Made by a program: the position numbers and the translations under genes. A DNA stretch of 64,000 nucleotides from Sphingomonas lacusdianchii. Its GTDB lineage: Bacteria > Pseudomonadota > Alphaproteobacteria > Sphingomonadales > Sphingomonadaceae. Location of the stretch: positions 98,453-162,452 of the forward strand of contig NZ_JAKRET010000011.1 in NCBI RefSeq assembly GCF_022664395.1, given 5' to 3'. The notes under the pieces were generated by a model. That model worked only from the letters and a program-made list of their open reading frames with translations, ran no database searches and was not told the DNA's origin. This document shows, in pieces, positions 62,188 to 64,000 of the stretch (the stretch's first letter is position 1; every line of letters begins with the position of its first letter).

Positions 62188-64000
62188 GTGTCCAATATCG
62201 CCAAGCACCAATCGGCGCTCGCGCGCGCCGTCCTCACCAGCGCTACCGACTTCGCGATCGTCACGACCGATCTTGCAGGGCTCATCACCAGCTGGAATCC
62301 CGGCGCCGAGGCCCTGTTGGGCTGGTCAGAAGAAGAAATGCTGGGCAGCCCCGCTGATCGGTTTTTCACGCCGGAGGACCGGGCCATCGATCGCTGCGAA
62401 CTGGAGATGACGCGCGCCCGCGAGACGGGGCGCAGCGAGGACGAGCGCTGGCACATGAAGAAGGACGGCTCGCGCCTTTGGGCGTCCGGGCTGATGATGC
62501 GTTTCGAGGATGAGGACACCGGTCAACATATCGGTTACCTGAAGATCCTGCGTGACCGCACGCCCCAACATCAGGCCAACGAGATGATGCGGGAGAGCGA
62601 GCGTCAGTATCGTACGCTGACTGAGGCGTTGCCCGGCCTCGTTTTCACTACGGCGCCGGGGGGCGGCAACATCTACGTAAACGAGAACTATCAGCAGTTC
62701 GTCGGTAAATCCTTTGACGATCTGATGGGGCAAGGTTGGGTTCGCTCCCTCCACCCTGACGATGTGGCGCAGGTGAAAGAAGAGTGGGGCCATTCGGTCG
62801 CAACCGAGGAGACCTACGCGGCCAATATGCGCTTTCGGCGCCACGACGGTGCCTATCGCCTGTTTAGCTGCCGCGCGATCCCAGAGCGTGACGATGCCGG
62901 CCGGATCATGCGGTGGATCGGCACCTGCATTGACATCGAAGATCAACGTCTGGCGGAAAGCCGACTTGCCTACGAGAAGGGCCTGCTCGACGCCGTGGTC
63001 AGCCAGGCGCCGATCGGCATTTCAATCGCGCCGGCGTCATCGGACCGTAAGGCAATCATCAACGACCGGCTGCGGGCAATCCTGGGCCATGGTACCGAGG
63101 GCGAGGGTATCGACCGGTACGCCGGCTATGGCGCGATCAAGGCGGACGATAGCCCTTACATCCCCGAGGATTATCCCACGGTCCGTGCCCTCACGACCGG
63201 GGAACGCATCGACCGTGAGTTGATGCGATACCGCGTCGCCGCAGGCGGCGACTATCCTGCCGGATCGGTACGCCGACTGGAGGTAAGCAGCGGGCCGGTG
63301 CTGGCTGCCGACGAGAGCATCGTGGCCGCCGTAACCGTCGTCCAGGACATCGAGGACGCTTTGATGGCAGCCGAGGCCATACAGGGGATGGAAACGGAGC
63401 GGGAGCGCAATCGTGCCGACCTCCAATTGGCCATCAATGCCGGCAAGCTCGGCACCTTCTCGATCAGCCTGCCCGACCGGGTGCTGACCACCTCCCCCCA
63501 GTGCCGGGAAAACTATGGGCGCAACCCCGATCACCCGATGAGCTATGAGGAGCAGTGTGCCGCCATCCACCCGGATGATCGCGAGGATCGGTTGCGGGCG
63601 ATCCAGCGCAGCATCGATACCGGGCATGATTACGACCTCGCCTTTCGCGTTTTCTGGCCGGACGACACCGAACATTGGATTCACTCGCGTGGCCGGATCA
63701 TCCGCGACGATGCGGGCATTCCGATCGCGCTGGCAGGCGTAAGCGCCAATGTCACCGCAGAGAAAACGCAGGAGGTGGCGCTCCACCGCCTGAACCTAGA
63801 ACTGGAACATGCGGTCGATCGCCGCACCGGCGAGCTGCTGGCCAAGAATGAAGAACTGGTCGCCCAGATCGCGGTTCGCGAACAGGCGGAAAATGCGCTG
63901 CGCCAGGCTCAAAAAATGGAAGCGGTCGGGCAGCTGACGGGCGGGGTTGCGCACGACTTCAACAATCTACTGACGATCATCAAATCGTCGGTCGAGTTGC
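62188..64000 (+). CDS. Multi-PAS histidine kinase, cut by the window edge
   Basis: At least 604 residues are visible from GTG 62188. Four PAS-type domains are apparent (about 10-130 with [16 protein letters not shown], 145-260, 270-390 and 405-530). A coiled coil ([20 protein letters not shown]) follows, then the HisKA motif [17 protein letters not shown] with the phosphoacceptor His. The ATP-binding domain and any receiver lie beyond the edge. The start is two bases after the ParD stop. It belongs to a different kinase class from the HWE kinases in this window. Confidence 0.9.
   Translation, partial: MSNIAKHQSALARAVLTSATDFAIVTTDLAGLITSWNPGAEALLGWSEEEMLGSPADRFFTPEDRAIDRCELEMTRARETGRSEDERWHMKKDGSRLWASGLMMRFEDEDTGQHIGYLKILRDRTPQHQANEMMRESERQYRTLTEALPGLVFTTAPGGGNIYVNENYQQFVGKSFDDLMGQGWVRSLHPDDVAQVKEEWGHSVATEETYAANMRFRRHDGAYRLFSCRAIPERDDAGRIMRWIGTCIDIEDQRLAESRLAYEKGLLDAVVSQAPIGISIAPASSDRKAIINDRLRAILGHGTEGEGIDRYAGYGAIKADDSPYIPEDYPTVRALTTGERIDRELMRYRVAAGGDYPAGSVRRLEVSSGPVLAADESIVAAVTVVQDIEDALMAAEAIQGMETERERNRADLQLAINAGKLGTFSISLPDRVLTTSPQCRENYGRNPDHPMSYEEQCAAIHPDDREDRLRAIQRSIDTGHDYDLAFRVFWPDDTEHWIHSRGRIIRDDAGIPIALAGVSANVTAEKTQEVALHRLNLELEHAVDRRTGELLAKNEELVAQIAVREQAENALRQAQKMEAVGQLTGGVAHDFNNLLTIIKSSVEL

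Overview
The window looks like part of an accessory replicon, probably a plasmid, of a sphingomonad (Alphaproteobacteria, Sphingomonas-like). The reasons are a ParA / ribbon-helix-helix partition pair at the left edge, many insertion sequences and site-specific recombinases, toxin-antitoxin modules, HWE-type histidine kinases, a MucR-like regulator, a TonB-dependent receptor and high-GC codon use. The genus is inferred from protein families recalled from memory, not from a search. No replication initiator, rRNA or complete tRNA is visible.

Layout. 0-5 kb: partition locus, two serine recombinases around a VapBC module, and an HNH-like gene broken by an in-frame stop. 5-18.5 kb: a strongly decayed stretch (GAF fragment, interrupted receiver gene, interrupted host-attachment-type gene, frameshifted STAS-like gene, remnants of IS3, IS5 and IS481 elements, a dead recombinase copy). 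Interspersed are intact signalling genes: an HWE kinase, a receiver-only regulator, and two chemoreceptors, one followed by cheW. 18.5-33 kb: receiver proteins, a Ca-binding-type paralogue, an MHYT-GGDEF-EAL and a GAF-PAS-PAS-GGDEF-EAL enzyme, inorganic pyrophosphatase, a TonB-dependent receptor and a GAF-PAS-HWE kinase/receiver pair. 33-43 kb: an IS3 element, two more Ca-binding-type paralogues, mucR, a second VapBC next to a recombinase, a second GAF-PAS-HWE kinase/receiver pair and an IS427-group element. 43-50 kb: a globin directly upstream of a soluble chemoreceptor-like gene, small unknown genes, a GH5 glycosidase with a long Pro-Thr linker and an IS1182-family element. 50-53.9 kb: a zeta-toxin remnant with its putative antitoxin, a third HWE kinase/receiver pair and a PNPOx-like protein. 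54-57.6 kb: a photoactive yellow protein operon. 57.7-61.2 kb: two IS1182-type elements side by side. 61.2-64 kb: stress/copper small proteins, an orphan ParD, and a PAS histidine kinase that runs off the window.

The standout is the tightly coupled operon at 57626-53995 (minus strand). It encodes photoactive yellow protein (PYP, with the chromophore Cys, Tyr and Glu in place), a PAS-PAS-GGDEF diguanylate cyclase, a p-coumarate:CoA-ligase-like enzyme that would activate the PYP chromophore, and an EAL phosphodiesterase. Light sensor, chromophore activation and both arms of c-di-GMP turnover sit in one transcription unit, which I read as a blue-light-controlled c-di-GMP switch. An IS sits about 108 bp upstream of it.

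Taken together the replicon is rich in environmental signalling: light (PYP), oxygen or NO (globin plus chemoreceptor-like protein), four c-di-GMP proteins, four HWE kinases, and seven receiver-only proteins, one of them interrupted. It also shows ongoing gene decay and IS activity. Several breaks lie in homopolymers, so assembly error has to be excluded for those.
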